From contig BFEA01000152.1 of assembly GCA_003427395.1 (NCBI GenBank), forward strand, positions 1,438,815 to 1,476,682: DNA of 37,868 nucleotides, given 5' to 3'. The notes below the pieces were generated by a model. That model was not told the DNA's origin, made no database searches, and worked only from the letters and a program-made list of their open reading frames with translations. This stretch comes from Chara braunii. Lineage: Eukaryota > Streptophyta > Charophyceae > Charales > Characeae. Positions 1-11,430 of this stretch are shown piece by piece (positions within the stretch are counted from its first letter, which is position 1; every line of letters starts with the position of its first letter). The position numbers were made by a program, and so were the translations under genes.

Positions 1-940
1 TGTGAGACCAGCCCCTTGGCCTGTTCTCACAGGCCTGTGTTATATTCGGGGTAGGCCAGTCCAGGCCGGTACCTCTGTCGGTACCAGCCAGTCCAGTCCA
101 GTCCCGTCAGTCCGCTAGGGTATACCCCAGCCATTGTGTGTTTTCAGTCTCATTCCTTACTTGCACATTTTGGAGTACGTGCGTTGGAGTCTTGCGTGGG
201 GAGCTGCGTTGTGCCATCTTGCTCCCCCTTCTTCCTCCATCTCCATCTCCGTCACTAGCGGAGCACCACACCTGGTGGGTCCGCTACAAGTTCTCCACAA
301 GGCTGGAATCATGTACTAGAGGTTCAAAGCACCAGTACCTCGCCCGCACATTGGCTGCAGGCCCCTCACCGCGGCTTTCGGAGGCCTGAAAATGTGCAGC
401 GGGCCTCCATCTGCCCTGGCCTACAGCCAGGGCCTATTTGGCTATTTGCCAGTTCGGCCTATGGGACCAGGCTGTGGCCTGACCCCACAGGCCGTGTGCT
501 GTTCTAGTCCTGCCCGGTACCACTGTCAGTACCAGTCCAGTCCAGTCAGCCAGTCCGCTGGGGGTATACCCCAGTTGTTGTCTGTTTTTCGGCATTCATC
601 ATTTTTGCACTTGTTGGAGTACGTGCGGTGTTGAGTCTGTGTCGGAGCTGCGCTGTCCTTTCCAGCTCCATCTCCACTTCCTCCTTCCTCTACCCCTTCG
701 TCTCCATCCTGTCGGACCGCCATCCCGGCGGGTCCGGCACAAAATGTGACAATGACCGCTGATGTATTTTATCAACAGCGCGTTGGCTCCCACTTTTTTC
801 AAAGTAGGTGACGAACAGTTCTCCACAAGGCTGGCGCCATGTACTAGAGGTTCAAACAACGATTACCTCGCCCACGCATCGGCTACCGTGACAGGCCCCT
901 CACCACGACTTTCGGAGGCCTGAAAATATGACAATGGCCA
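1..940. repeat. Diverged tandem duplication, period ~450-530 bp
   Basis: Two diverged copies lie head to tail. The GGTACC pair with the GTCCAGTCCAGTC run and GGGTATACCCC near 68-125 recurs near 515-575. ATGTACTAGAGGTTC at 311 recurs at 839, and GGAGGCCTGAAAAT near 380 recurs near 914. The offset grows from ~447 to ~534 because copy 2 has an insertion around 735-830. Short reading frames here do not stay aligned between the copies, so I see no gene. Confidence 0.75.
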
Positions 941-1188
941 CCAATGGAATTTATCAAGAGCATCCCGGCCCCGAAAGTTGCAGCCGTTAGGAGCCGCATC
1001 TCTTAGCTAGGAAAGGTACTGGTCGTTTAACTCCCGCATCATAGCAGAATATCTGGGAAACGTGCTGGTGGTTTGAACATCGACTGTTGTCAGATAGACT
1101 CTTGTCTGTCCCAGTGTATGTCTGGGCAACATTTGAGCAATTCCTTGATTGGGGCCCGAACTCTTCCCCCAAGCCAACCCATCTGGCT

Positions 1189-1461
1189 CAGCAGACCAGC
1201 TGAAGTTTCTCTTAGTGACAACAGTAAACTAGCAATTTCAGCAAAACAATGATATTCACAACACAATTATAAAATCCTCCAAATCTGGTTCAGCAGACCA
1301 GCTGAAGTTTCTCTTAGTGACAACAGTAGACTAGCAATTTCGGCAAAACAATGATATTCACAACACAATTANCAGCAGACCAGCTGAAGTTTCTCTTAGT
1401 GACAACAGTAGACTAGCAATTTCGGCAAAACAATGATATTCACAACACAATTATAAAATTC
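1189..1461. repeat. Three-copy tandem repeat (~102-bp unit)
   Basis: The unit begins CAGCAGACCAGCTGAAG at 1189, 1291 and 1373 and runs through a GATATTCACAACACAATTA stretch. The first period is 102 bp. The second is only 82 bp and contains an N at 1372, so part of copy 2 is missing or the copies were joined across an assembly ambiguity. Confidence 0.85.
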
Positions 1462-2842
1462 TCCAAAGACTGGTTGGGGGTAGCTGGGTGGAGGGGGCAC
1501 AGCGCTACCGGGAGCNCTGCGCCCTGGGGCCTAANCAACGGAGAGCGAATACGAGTAGGCGAGGATTGACGGCANACAGCGATGGCGCGCTGCGAGACTT
1601 CCTCTGAGGCGAGGCTGGAGGGGGGNTGTCATGTGGGNAAATGTGCGAGGTGATATGGTACGGTCATACCACGGTTTGGTGTGANAATGTATGATGGGGA
1701 GGACGCTAGATGCCACGTGGCATGGGTGGGTTGTGGACAATAGAGAGAGTGGGTGTATTAAAGATGAGTGTCCGGGGTTTTCTCTTCTCCTACCTCTGCC
1801 TCTGTTCTTCGTCTCCTGCTTCGTCTGATCCAACTGTTTNAGGATTATNNTGCGTAGATCGAATTCTCTGTGAAGCTNCGTTGACGGGCTTGACGCTGTC
1901 ACTCACAACACAATCGCCTTCAAGAAGGTCTAAGGAGGCAGCGGTGTCCTATGTATCTCTTCTGTCTAGTGCACCTTGCCAAAGGGTTGTACTAGCACTG
2001 GTTATGGGGAGGAGAACTTCAAGATGTTCCTCTCGCAAGAAGAGGCGGGGGATGAGTTTGGTCGGACTAGCGGTTTGGCAGTTGGATTAGGAGATGGCGA
2101 AAGTGGAGTGTCTCGCGTGGATCTGGAGGGTTGGAGATTTTATACAGTTCAAGACCACGTCACGACGTGATGGGAGCTCGGCGCGCAGCAGCTTCTCGAG
2201 GCCGTCATCCTAAGTATTGCTCCAATTCCCATAGTATCTTAGGGTTTCGAGTTCAATAGCGTTTGTCTGATTAGGCTGTTTTTTCGATAGTCTGCTTGTT
2301 TTTTTATTACCTAATTGCTTTTTCCTTGTCGTTAANTCCAAACGTTATGACCTAATATTCGTGCTACCTTGTAGTATTTGATGATCACATATTTTGTGTA
2401 ACAATTTGATTTGATTGATTAGTTTTTCTGTCTAGTGTTGATTTGTTTTCCTTGTTAATAAGTTCTCGATTTACTGTNTGAGCGAGGTTTCCTTTTTTGG
2501 GGATTTTTAAATTTTATCAAATNTTATCTTCAATCCCATCTTTTGAAATTCGTATGTTGATGACCTTAACTATGATCAGGATTATTCTTGATCTTAGACA
2601 TTCGTGAGTCCAATATTGGACATCTTAGATTAATTTCTTGAATTTTTGTTCTTAAATGTTCCTTTCCGATAGGTTGTTGCAAACAAATTTCCTAATTGTG
2701 TTTCTAATTTCTAATTTTTTTAAGTATGTTTTCGTAATTTTTCTCTATTTGAATAAATCTACATATGCAATCTTATTTCTTAGTCTTGATTACTGTCGTC
2801 GTAATAATTTTGAATCTGATTGGTTTTTTTGTTAATTAGGTT
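1462..2842. other. Unassigned, gap-rich stretch turning AT-rich; no gene seen
   Basis: Many single Ns lie between 1516 and 1878, as in collapsed repeats. A TGTCATGTGGG near 1627, a TATTAAAG at 1757 and a pyrimidine-rich stretch near 1780-1815 are loosely LTR-like, but I found no second LTR. From ~2230 the sequence becomes T-rich. A pyrimidine tract ending TTAATTAG at about 2840 resembles a 3' splice site, without an identifiable exon on either side. Confidence 0.35.
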
Positions 2843-4326
2843 TTGGAGCTTGCCGGGATCTTGGTATGGTATATTTGTGTCTTGCTTGTGAATCAGAGGG
2901 GTTCTTCTTTAGGGTTGGAGCCCCTCCCTGTGAAGGTTGCACAAGGGGGGAGGTGTTACCTTTGGAAGGGGGGAGGCGGTATTATGAGGTTTTGTCTTTT
3001 TTTGGGCCAGGTTGATTTAGGGTCGGATCAACACTGGCGGTTGGGGGAGAAGACAAGGGGGTGGGTGCTTACAGCAGGGTGTGAGGATGAGAGGGCTGCC
3101 TTGCTTGGAGGGGGCAGAAGGAAGGGGGAACTTCAGCCTGGAAGGTNTACTCTAGGGGGAATTGTATGCTTTTTAGAGGGTTGAAGTGACCGTTTATAGG
3201 CTGTTCCGAACTGGGGCCGGAAGGAGAGGGGGTGCCTCCCGGTGGGGGCAGTGTAGGAAAAGGGTGTTTGTTTTTTGTGGGAAGGAGTAACTTTGTTGGT
3301 CACACGGAGAGTTTATGATGTGTTGTGGAATCCCGGGTGTATGTCAGAACCTGAATTTCCTATTTCGAAAATTTCTTAAACTTTTCAAAAGTGACTTGGT
3401 AAGCAGGAAGAGGGGGGTTGGTTTTAACAAGGTGGTGCCCGGGTAGAGGAGGGATTAATNTTTGGGGTGGNAGGTCTATTAGAAGGGCGGGGTGGGGTGA
3501 CAATGGTCGGTGCTGGAGCATGTGCTCTGTAACCAAGGGGAGCATGAGACCATTGGAGCTATGCCNAGGGTAAAAGGCATAACCATCTTGTTCAACGTAG
3601 CTGACGCCGGGGTAGTGACCCTGTAACTTTGGGGGTTGTGCAGCTAAGGAAGGTGTCGAGGAAGGAAAACACTTCCTGTCCGTCAGAACTAGTTTGGTCG
3701 GTACGAGGACTGTTGAGGTTGTCCTGTCACCCTCGTAAGGGGGGTGTGAGATCTGGCGAGTTTTGGCACGAGGACTGAATGTGTGGGCATTAGTCTTCCC
3801 TCTGCGGTGCGGGGAAGGAGTTTGGATCGGGGGTGGTTTTCCTTTTCCTGTCTTCTTGGTTTTTAGGTTCATCAAAGCAAAACACTTGTACTAGGTCGGT
3901 AGGTTAGTAGCTATCCAAGCTTTTCTTAAACCTTTTCATAGTTCCCAAATTGTTCTTAGCCGATGCCAGGTAATGGCCCTGGTATCTCAAATCATTTCTC
4001 GAATCATCTGTATAATTCTATATGGGACGCTGGGCCCAGTTCCCAGCACGTGTTGCTCCCCACGAATAGATTGGGGNTNTTTGTCCCCCCCCCCCCCAAA
4101 AAAAAAAAAATGGTTGGGGGGAGCTAATGGAGGGGGGTTGGGTCATGTGTCATGGCCAGGGGGAGAGGATACTGTGGTTCCTTTCAAGAGAGGCCTTCAA
4201 CTCATTTTTCATAAATGGATGATAACTCAGCAGGGAGCTCAATTGAGGCCGTCAGCAGACTTTCCAAATTTATTCCCGCCTTCAGCAATGACAATTGCGG
4301 ACCGACAATGGTTTGGACTTATAGAC
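2843..4326. other. No recognisable gene; G-rich unique DNA
   Basis: Two open frames occur (2843-3184 plus, 3360-3875 minus). Both are compositionally biased by the G-rich plus strand (Gly/Arg on plus, Pro/Ser on minus), contain Ns, and match nothing I recognise. A run of about 13 C followed by about 13 A lies at 4086-4111. I treat the stretch as non-coding. Confidence 0.4.
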
Positions 4327-5591
4327 TAAGAGAGGGACCCCACAAAACAACCATTTCGTCAAAACGGACATATTATATTTTTTGAACGAAATCAAAACTG
4401 ATTTTTTTTGCCAAAATCCGGTCGGAAGTTTTTGCTTTTGGGGGAACGCCGGACCCCCTACATGTATCTGGTCTATGGTTGAGACCATATACAAATAAAT
4501 AAATAAATAAATAAAATAAAATTGTATCTGGTCTCAACCATAGACCAGATACATGTAGGGGGTCCGGCGTTTTGGGAACGCCGAACCCCCAGGAGAAAAA
4601 AATTCCGACCGGATTTTGGCAAAAAAAGTAAGTTTTGATTTCGTTCAAAAAATATAATATGTCCGTTTTGACGAAATGGCTGTTACAGGGCAAAATCCTG
4701 GAAATACGGCGTTGTGTATCATTCTTCTGAACCCCACAGGATGAAAACTTAGTCCGAAAACGAGAAATGTGTCCCCTTGTGGCTTCCACAGGGACCCCAC
4801 AACGCTTAGCATGGCATCGGGAAAACCTCACTTTGGAATTTTGACATTAGGGAAATGTCGAAAAAGTGTCGCGGGAGGAAAAAAACCCGCAATTTTGTGT
4901 CATTTGAAGTGGGTAGAGGGGGCATGTCCTCTCTTGGAAAACAGAAGTCCACAACCATGATCCATGCAGTGTTTGTCTCGTCGTTCCTGTCGTCCTGGGG
5001 CATGGGGTGGGGTCAGGGTGCGGGCCTGCGAGCCCACTCTGGTAGGCACGACCTGGTTGTGGATATGGCTGCTTCTGCTCCTTCTTGCCGATGTTCAGAG
5101 ATGGCGCCGTGAACAACAATGAAGACGGCAAGTTTGGACAAGGGCAACAAGGGTTGATGCATGGAACACAAACTCCATTTGATTTTGTTCGAAAATTTTC
5201 CTCCAATAGGGAAAAAAAAAAAAAAAAAAACAATTTGAATTCTTTACACCCCCCACCCCCCTCCGCGTCCCCCTCCAACATCCCTTCCAACGGTCGGTGC
5301 CCACTACCAGGCCCATACCCGTTGTTGTCTTGGGGCCCGAGACCACTCCAAACGGTGGCACGTCGGGTATTGTCATCGTGCAACTTCGTGCACCTGTCGC
5401 GCGTCATCACCCACGACCAGAGGCGAACATCGTGCCCTTTTTAAAGTTGCAAAAAACCGACTTCCGACACTTGTTTCTGGCCTCATTCGTGGGGTCCCGA
5501 CTGTCGTTGTTCGAAAACTTTCATAACCCCCCCTGAAGGATATCCAAGAATCACCACATTTCTAACCTATTAATGTGGGGTCCCTCTCTAA
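4327..5591. mobile_element. Non-autonomous DNA transposon, PIF/Harbinger-like
   Basis: Perfect 15-bp terminal inverted repeats GAGAGGGACCCCACA lie at 4330-4344 and, as the reverse complement, at 5574-5588. Both ends are flanked by TAA (4327-4329 and 5589-5591), a 3-bp TWA-type duplication as made by PIF/Harbinger transposases. The 1259-bp element has no transposase-like frame, so it would depend on an enzyme in trans. A GGGACCCCACAA motif recurs internally near 4793, which hints at an older nested end. The ends also allow a CTAAG 5-bp duplication reading, so the superfamily is less certain than the element itself. Confidence 0.75.
4347..4684. repeat. Large internal foldback (arms ~146 and ~162 bp)
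   Basis: The left arm 4347-4492 is the near-perfect reverse complement of 4523-4684, separated by a ~30-nt AAAT-rich spacer. Matching blocks include TTTCGTCAAAACGGACATAT on the left against its complement at ~4658-4677, and GTATCTGGTCTATGG near the tip. The arms differ mainly by a small deletion on the left side of a GGGGG/AACGCCGG block. A transcript would form a hairpin of roughly 145 bp, a good substrate for small-RNA processing. Confidence 0.9.
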
Positions 5592-6014
5592 GGCAGAAGG
5601 CATCAAGACTTTTTGCTCATAGAATAGGTAGGCTAGAATGAATGGCTATATTTCGCGGTCCTCGGAGGACTGAAGAGGCAGGCCTCTACTCGTCCATGTA
5701 GTTGTTGGAGTAAGATACATTCAAGCTGCAAATACAACCAAGATGTACGTCAACCATATATCATATTATGAAAAATTAAAGCGATACAGGATTGGCGTCT
5801 TTGACGCCGAGTTTTGGCAACCGCCACATTGCCATCATCAGGAGGTAAACCACCGTCTCCGTCTCAAACCCTTAACCAAACACACCTAACACCCACTTCC
5901 ATGCTAGCTAGTAATTGTTAGCACTCCAGACTGTTAGCGACCCGATTTCGTCAGTGTTTGAGAGAGGTCGAAACATGTGTACTACCATGCTATATATCAA
6001 ATTGTAGTGGCATC
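5592..6014. other. No gene seen; contains a hairpin and a hammerhead-like motif
   Basis: The stretch holds a GGCGTC-ttt-GACGCC hairpin near 5794-5808 and the minus-strand CTGATGA motif described separately. No open frame of note occurs. Confidence 0.5.
5811..5841 (-). ncRNA. Degenerate hammerhead-like motif (weak)
   Basis: On the minus strand, CTGATGA (5841-5835) is followed by a 6-bp stem TGGCAA/TTGCCA (5834-5829 with 5820-5815) and then AAAC. This is the order of a hammerhead core. However, the conserved G of GAAA is missing, and I could not pair a convincing stem I around a nearby GTC. It may be an eroded ribozyme, for example from a Penelope-like element, or chance. Confidence 0.2.
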
Positions 6015-6506
6015 ACCCTCACCACTATAGTCGTCGTAAGCTAACGATCAAAGTCACATATGACTATCTGCAAACAATCCCAGGGTCTAAAATCAATTTC
6101 AAATCCACATTAAAAAGTGCAGGCTCTAGTACCTCGGGATAAAACCTGGTCAAATGCACCAGGAAGTCGCTCGTTCCAAACTGACCGGTCCAAGAGGCAA
6201 ATGAAAGTCCACGACCGAAATCACTGGTTCGAGGCTTTGCATGCTCGAGCCCAAGTCGTAACCCTCACTGCTATAATTGTCGTAAGCTAAAGATTCAAGT
6301 CACCTATGACTAGCTGCAAACAATCCCAGGGTCCAGAATCAATTTCAAATCCACATTAAAAAGTGCAGACTCTAGTACCTTGGGATAAAAATCTGGTCCA
6401 ATGTACCGGAAAGTCGCTTGTTCCAAGCCGACTGGTTCAAGAGGCAAATGAAAATCCAAGATCGAAATCACCAGTTCGAGGCTTTGCATGCTCGAGTCCA
6501 ACTGAT
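6015..6506. repeat. Tandem duplication, 246-bp period
   Basis: ACCCTCAC at 6015 recurs at 6261, and the following ~240 bp align through CAAACAATCCCAGGGTC, AAATCCACATTAAAAAGTGC and TTCGAGGCTTTGCATGCTCG in both copies. The copies differ by about 10 percent, largely transitions. No conserved reading frame is apparent. Confidence 0.9.
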
Positions 6507-7089
6507 AACCCGCACAAATATTTCAACTCACCTTGCAATTGAATTTCAAACAACTACCACTGCTTGAGCAACCACTTCAAACATCTAAAAACAAAACCAC
6601 GAAGTCCAAAACCCTACTTCAAACTCAAATTCAAACTACTTACATACTACATGGGTGCCCAACATTCAGCGCAGGTCACATGAAACCCTGTTCAACGGTT
6701 CAAATATATAATGGTAGGAAAGTTACTAACTAGTATTATCAACATTCATCCAACAGGTTCAACAATTCTACTTTCTGTTTCCAAATCTCCCATTTCCCCC
6801 ATGCGAATTGTTTTAGGTCTCTAATGAAGGGGGTCATGGGAGATACAACAATACCAAATATTTATTATCTATTAATTGAGTGTTATTTAATATATTAATT
6901 TATTTATTTTTTGCTGCTTAATGAATTTGTGAAGTACAATATCAACTTTTTAAAATATCCCTCTAAAAAAAAAGTATTGTAAACTTTTTTGTTTTTTGTT
7001 ACAGTTTACTAAATCCAATAAGACTCTACTTCGATCGAAATTTTAAAAACCTATATTTAATATTGACAAGAGATAACAATAATTAGAGT
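6507..7089. other. AT-rich spacer, nothing recognised
   Basis: This is simple AT-rich DNA with A-runs and T-runs. A 66-codon open frame at 6533-6733 looks random. No repeat or RNA signature was seen. Confidence 0.6.
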
Positions 7090-7270
7090 TAAGAGTTGGG
7101 CTACGAGCCCCGCATAGGCCTGGCCGCCCGACCGGGCCAATGCAACTAAGACCCTCTTGCTCGGGTTACCAAGGCAAGCAAAAAAAATTGTCAAAATTAT
7201 TTTTTTCCCCCCCCTCATGATGAGGCAATTTTGCGCCCTCTGAAAGGGACCCAAATCCGATCTTATATGT
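7090..7270. repeat. Dispersed repeat, copy 1
   Basis: The order is GGGCTACGAGCCCCGCA, a GC-rich block, CTCGGGTTACC, an A-rich block, then TTTTGCGCCCTC and a T-run with GGG. The same order appears at 10690-10875, indicating a dispersed repeat family. No coding capacity. Confidence 0.55.
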
Positions 7271-7523
7271 TTTTTGGGTTCATGTCAGTTTTGGAGAGAG
7301 AGGGGGGGTGGGGGTGGGGGTAAGGGCCTTTAAGGGTTTTGAAAGGGGTTGAAAGACCTTTAAAAATTGTGAGATGATTTTCCTTACATTATTTTTTTTT
7401 TTTTTCTTGTGACGAATTTTGAGGTGATTCCTAACCAATAATTGTTTGGTCTGCTATTCTGCATAACATTTTTTTTTTTTTTTTTTTTCCGGTGTATGAG
7501 CCAAGATCTGTGTGTCCGATTTT

Positions 7524-7551
7524 GAATTCAACGTGGGTTCACGTTGAATTC
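7524..7551. repeat. Perfect 12-bp inverted repeat, 4-nt loop
   Basis: GAATTCAACGTG, loop GGTT, CACGTTGAATTC. Related GTGAATTCAA and TTTAACG words recur near 9070-9110, so this may be the end of a small repeat family. Confidence 0.85.
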
Positions 7552-7652
7552 GCGTTAAACTCTCATTCAAACGTGTGTTGGATGCGAACTAACGGGGTCC
7601 GGGATGATTTTTTTCTTGGGCTAAAAATTATCAAAAAATAAAAACAAAAATG

Positions 7653-7683
7653 GGGTTGTAGGGTTTTTTTAGGACTACAACCC
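7653..7683. repeat. 9-bp inverted repeat in AT-rich DNA
   Basis: GGGTTGTAG at 7653-7661 pairs with CTACAACCC at 7675-7683. A related GGGTTGTAGATCTTT...ACAAC hairpin follows near 7853-7882. Confidence 0.7.
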
Positions 7684-9240
7684 TGTATTTATATTGTTAT
7701 TTTTTTATGCTTAAATATATTTAAAAAAAAATCAAAAACATAAACACACAATGAAAAAACAAAAACTAAAATGAAATGAGTGTTTTTGTTTTGGGTTTCA
7801 CACATATTTTTTAAGGGCAAAAAAAAAAACAAAAAAAACAAGTAAAAAATATAGGGTTGTAGATCTTTCAAAGATATACAACAATTTATTTTCTATTTTA
7901 TTTTTTTGGAACTTCGTGTATTTAAAAAAAAAATCAAAACTATAAAAAGCAAATTAAAAAAAAGAAAAAAAAGACACACACACACACACACACAAAATTG
8001 GGCCTGTAGCAGGTTGCATGAGTCTGACGTCAGTTTGTTGAGAGAACCCAGGCCCTGGGCCGCCTGTGTGAATGTATGGATAGGAGGCCCTGGGCTGGAT
8101 ACGGGTACTGGGCCAAACACAGGCCAAGGGTAGTTGGGGGCATGCAACCACCTCAGGCCCAAGGCATGTTCTCGTTCGTACTAGGCCTCACGCTATCGGG
8201 GCCTACTGGAAGCTTCCTGGGACTGAACACAGGCAGGCCACTTCGATATAGAAAAGGGTCTGCCTCCACATTGGGCATTCGAGTGTTGGCTGCAAGCTCC
8301 GTAAGCGCTGCCGCGCTGTAGCTCGCTTACACTCACGCGCTCACGAGCGAGCAGGAAGGAGCAGGCAACCATAGCCGAGCTACGCTGCTGTAAGCTGGGT
8401 GTGGCGCAGGGTGGTCCTTCAAGTTGGGTGCAAGTGGCATCTGTGTGTTGGGGAACGAGTTTGTGAGTAAGGCGAGAGACATACCTGGTGCTGGAAGTGT
8501 GCGACATTGGTCGTTCTACGCTCGTACCTTGGGAAAGTTGTTGACGTCATCTTCGACATTGTAGTGTAGGCTAGATAGGATCTGCCATCTGTAGTCTGGG
8601 CGCCGAGCGCCAGATAGGATATCAACATTGGTTCTTCATTGATGATGATGATGATGAGACTTTACCAGCATTGTCAATTATGAGCTCTTGGTGTCTTCCT
8701 ATTTGGTGAAACTCGTGATGCAATTATGTTGTTGGTTCGAGGTCCCGACTATCTGGTCTTGTGTATATGATGTTGTTTGATTGCCGAAGTTCGTTATTGC
8801 TCATCTTCCTTGCACAGTAGAAGAAAAAAAAAAAAAACACCGACCCAAATTGCCCGCCCAAACCCATATCGCCCGCCCCTAGTTTTCAACTGAAAAAAAC
8901 TATATCCCTCAAAAGGGAAACAATGGACACACGCCAACAATCATGCACACACACACACACACACACGCACACACTTACAAACACACACATACACAAACAC
9001 ACACGCATATATTCATATTCATCCACAACTTTTTTCCGGAAAGCGCGGGAGCGGTCCATTTTCGCGTTTAACGTGAATTCAATGGGATTTTTTTGAGTTT
9101 AACGAGATTCAACGGGAGTTAAATTCCCCCGTTCTGCGTTAAAAAGATACACTGGCCAAGACCCTGCCCGACCCAGTTGGTTGGCCAGTCGTCCCGGTCA
9201 AGTCTTGTATCAGCTTTGAGAACCCGGACAGCACGATTGG
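7684..9240. other. No gene seen; two CA microsatellites and GC-rich blocks
   Basis: The region contains A- and T-runs, (CA)n at 7974-7995 and 8945-8966, a GC-richer stretch 8000-8650 with repeated CAGGCCC/GGCCTG words, and a short (GAT)n near 8640. Open frames of up to ~105 codons are on conflicting strands and none is recognisable. Confidence 0.5.
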
Positions 9241-10440
9241 TAGCCCATGTTAAGAATACATAAAAAGTGAACAAAAAGAATCTCCATTGACTAAAAATAT
9301 CTCAAGGTTGTTATTAATTCATATCATCTCGATACGAAAGTGTTTGTGAGACATTCCACAAAACTTTACACAAGAGTTCCTAAATTTTATATTTGAATAA
9401 AAGATCAACTTACCAACTTTTCTTTCATCACTTTATGTACATTGGAAGAACCCAAATATAAAATATATTATTATTTTCAAAAATTTTTAAACAAATATTC
9501 ATAATGATTAGAACTTAGAAAATTTGCATAACTGACTAAACTAGATTAGGAATGAATCACTAGAAGAAAGGAAACACTTTATTTTATGAGGTTTGAAATA
9601 TGATAAATTGCGATAAATAAATAACTAGTTTTTTGTTGTAATTGCAAGTAAGATAGTGCAAATGGTTACTTGGTCAACGAAGTAGTATCATGTAAAAGGA
9701 ATGAATAATGAGGACATTGACTATAACAACTGATAAAAGTAAGACACGTCTTTTTTATAAGATATCATTTACATTTCGGCAGTATAAAAAAATATAATTT
9801 ATCTCTTCCCTATAAAACTCGTGAAATGCTCATTCTCATTTCGTTGGTAAGAACAAGGTTACATGCATTGTAATAAAATTGATCAACCGTCGGTTATAAA
9901 GATATGTGACTAAAAACTGCTTCTCAATACAAACGATCAAAATCAAGCTTACACTAGAAACATCACCTTCCAACTTTGGTTAAATCAGATATAGATAAGT
10001 GAGTTAATAAGTTTTTGAAATTCAAACATATTCAAAGCTCTTAGTCCCAATTAAAAAACCATATTCGAGTTTATTGTTTGCGATGTCGTTATTCTACTTA
10101 CACTCTATCTGACAAAATCATGTATTGCAAGGTTTAAACAAATTTTGTTCAAGTTGCTTTATATTGAGTATAAAATTTGCATAATAATTTTTTGTGTACG
10201 TTTATAAAATATTTGATAAATCCAAACTACAACAATATGAAAAATTATTGTGAGTTTTATAACCAGGTGATTTGGGTTTATGTCATTATTATGGTTATCT
10301 TATTTTTTCATTATGAAAAATTACTGATTAATTAACATTCTTGTATACAAAAGTTGTGTAAATGCATAATCACTTTTAAAAAAACAATAATGAAACATAG
10401 TGAAAAAACTAGTTGGCATTTAAAATAATATTTTTATTTT
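9241..10440. other. AT-rich spacer, no features recognised
   Basis: About 1.2 kb of strongly AT-rich DNA with no open frame above 60 codons, no obvious tandem repeats and no structured RNA signature. Confidence 0.7.
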
Positions 10441-10471
10441 GTTATGCATGGTAGAACAATCATTCCCACTA

Positions 10472-10540
10472 ACTGCCTCAGGTGGTGCTTAAGAGATTAA
10501 CCCCTCAAATGTTAGTTCACATACGAGTTCGATCGGGGAT
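10472..10540 (+). ncRNA. tRNA-like / SINE-head candidate (weak)
   Basis: TGCCTCAGGTGG at 10474-10485 resembles the Pol III A box, and GAGTTCGATCGGG at 10525-10537 resembles the B box, about 50 nt apart. An acceptor stem is not evident, so at most this is the tRNA-derived head of a SINE. Confidence 0.3.
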
Positions 10541-10689
10541 GTGGTCGTGCATGCATACCTTAATCGCGCATTAATGCTTGAAGGTCTTAACTATAATAAA
10601 GGATAATGTGCGAATATATTCATATATGAACCATTCATAGGTCTTTAGGGATAATTATTAAAAACGGTAAATGACAAAAAAAAATATAT

Positions 10690-10875
10690 ATTACCTGGAA
10701 ACCTGGGCTACTAGACCCGCACGGGCCCGGGTGCCCGGCCGTACAGCCGGGCCCAGGCAGGTCCGGGCCAGTCGCCCGGGTGACCCGAGCAATACAAAAA
10801 AATTATTAAAAAAAAAGAAAAAAAAAAAGGAGCGGGGTATTTTTGCGCTCATTGAATGCTATTGAAATTCGGATT
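10690..10875. repeat. Dispersed repeat, copy 2
   Basis: Shares the element order of 7090-7270: GGGCTACTAGACCCGCA, a GC-rich block, GGTGACCCGAGCAA, an A-rich block, TTTTTGCGCTC, ATTCGGATTT and a G-run. It is more GC-rich than copy 1. Confidence 0.55.
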
Positions 10876-11065
10876 TTTTTTTGGGGGGGTTACTTGGGCT
10901 TAGGGTAGTGCAAGGGTTCCACCCCCTCTCAATGCTCCGATTGCCCCCCTCATACCCCCTCGGCCCCTCCTCCAATCAGCAACAGTCGTTTACCCCCACC
11001 CTTGATTGCGCACCCCGTTTCCCCAACCCCTCTCCCGACCACCAACCCTGCCCGACCTTTGCCCC

Positions 11066-11430
11066 ACTTTTCTCGTTCTTCTTCTTCCTCCTCTTCTTCC
11101 TCCTCCCTTCTTCTTCTTCCTCCTCTTCTTCTTCTTCCTCCTCCCTTCTTCTTCTTCTTCTTCCTCCTCCCTTCTTCTTCCTCCTCCCTTCTTCTTCTTC
11201 TTTTTCCTCCTCGCTTCTTCTTCTTCTTCTTTTTCTTCTTCTTCTTCTTCTTCCCCTTCGTCGTGCTCGTCATTCTTCCTCCCTCTTCTTCTTTCCCCTT
11301 GTTGTCCTTTTCCTCTTCTTCTTCCCCCTTGTCGTGCTCGTCATTCTTCCACACTTTTCTTCTTCCCCCTGGTTGTCCTCTTCTTCTTCCTCCCCTCTTG
11401 TTTTCCTCCTCCCTTCTTCTTCGTTGTTGT
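11066..11430. repeat. ~365-bp polypyrimidine (CTT/CCT) tract
   Basis: The plus strand is almost pure C and T in CTT, CCT and CTC triplets, broken by two similar GTCGTGCTCGTCATTC inserts near 11260 and 11330. Such homopurine/homopyrimidine tracts can adopt triplex (H-DNA). Long open frames on both strands (Ser/Leu/Phe on plus, Glu/Lys/Arg on minus) are artefacts of composition. Confidence 0.9.

Noticed and set aside
3360-3875. 171-codon minus-strand ORF
   Set aside because: Pro/Ser-rich reflection of a G-rich plus strand, contains Ns, has no motif, and no homologous copy in the window.
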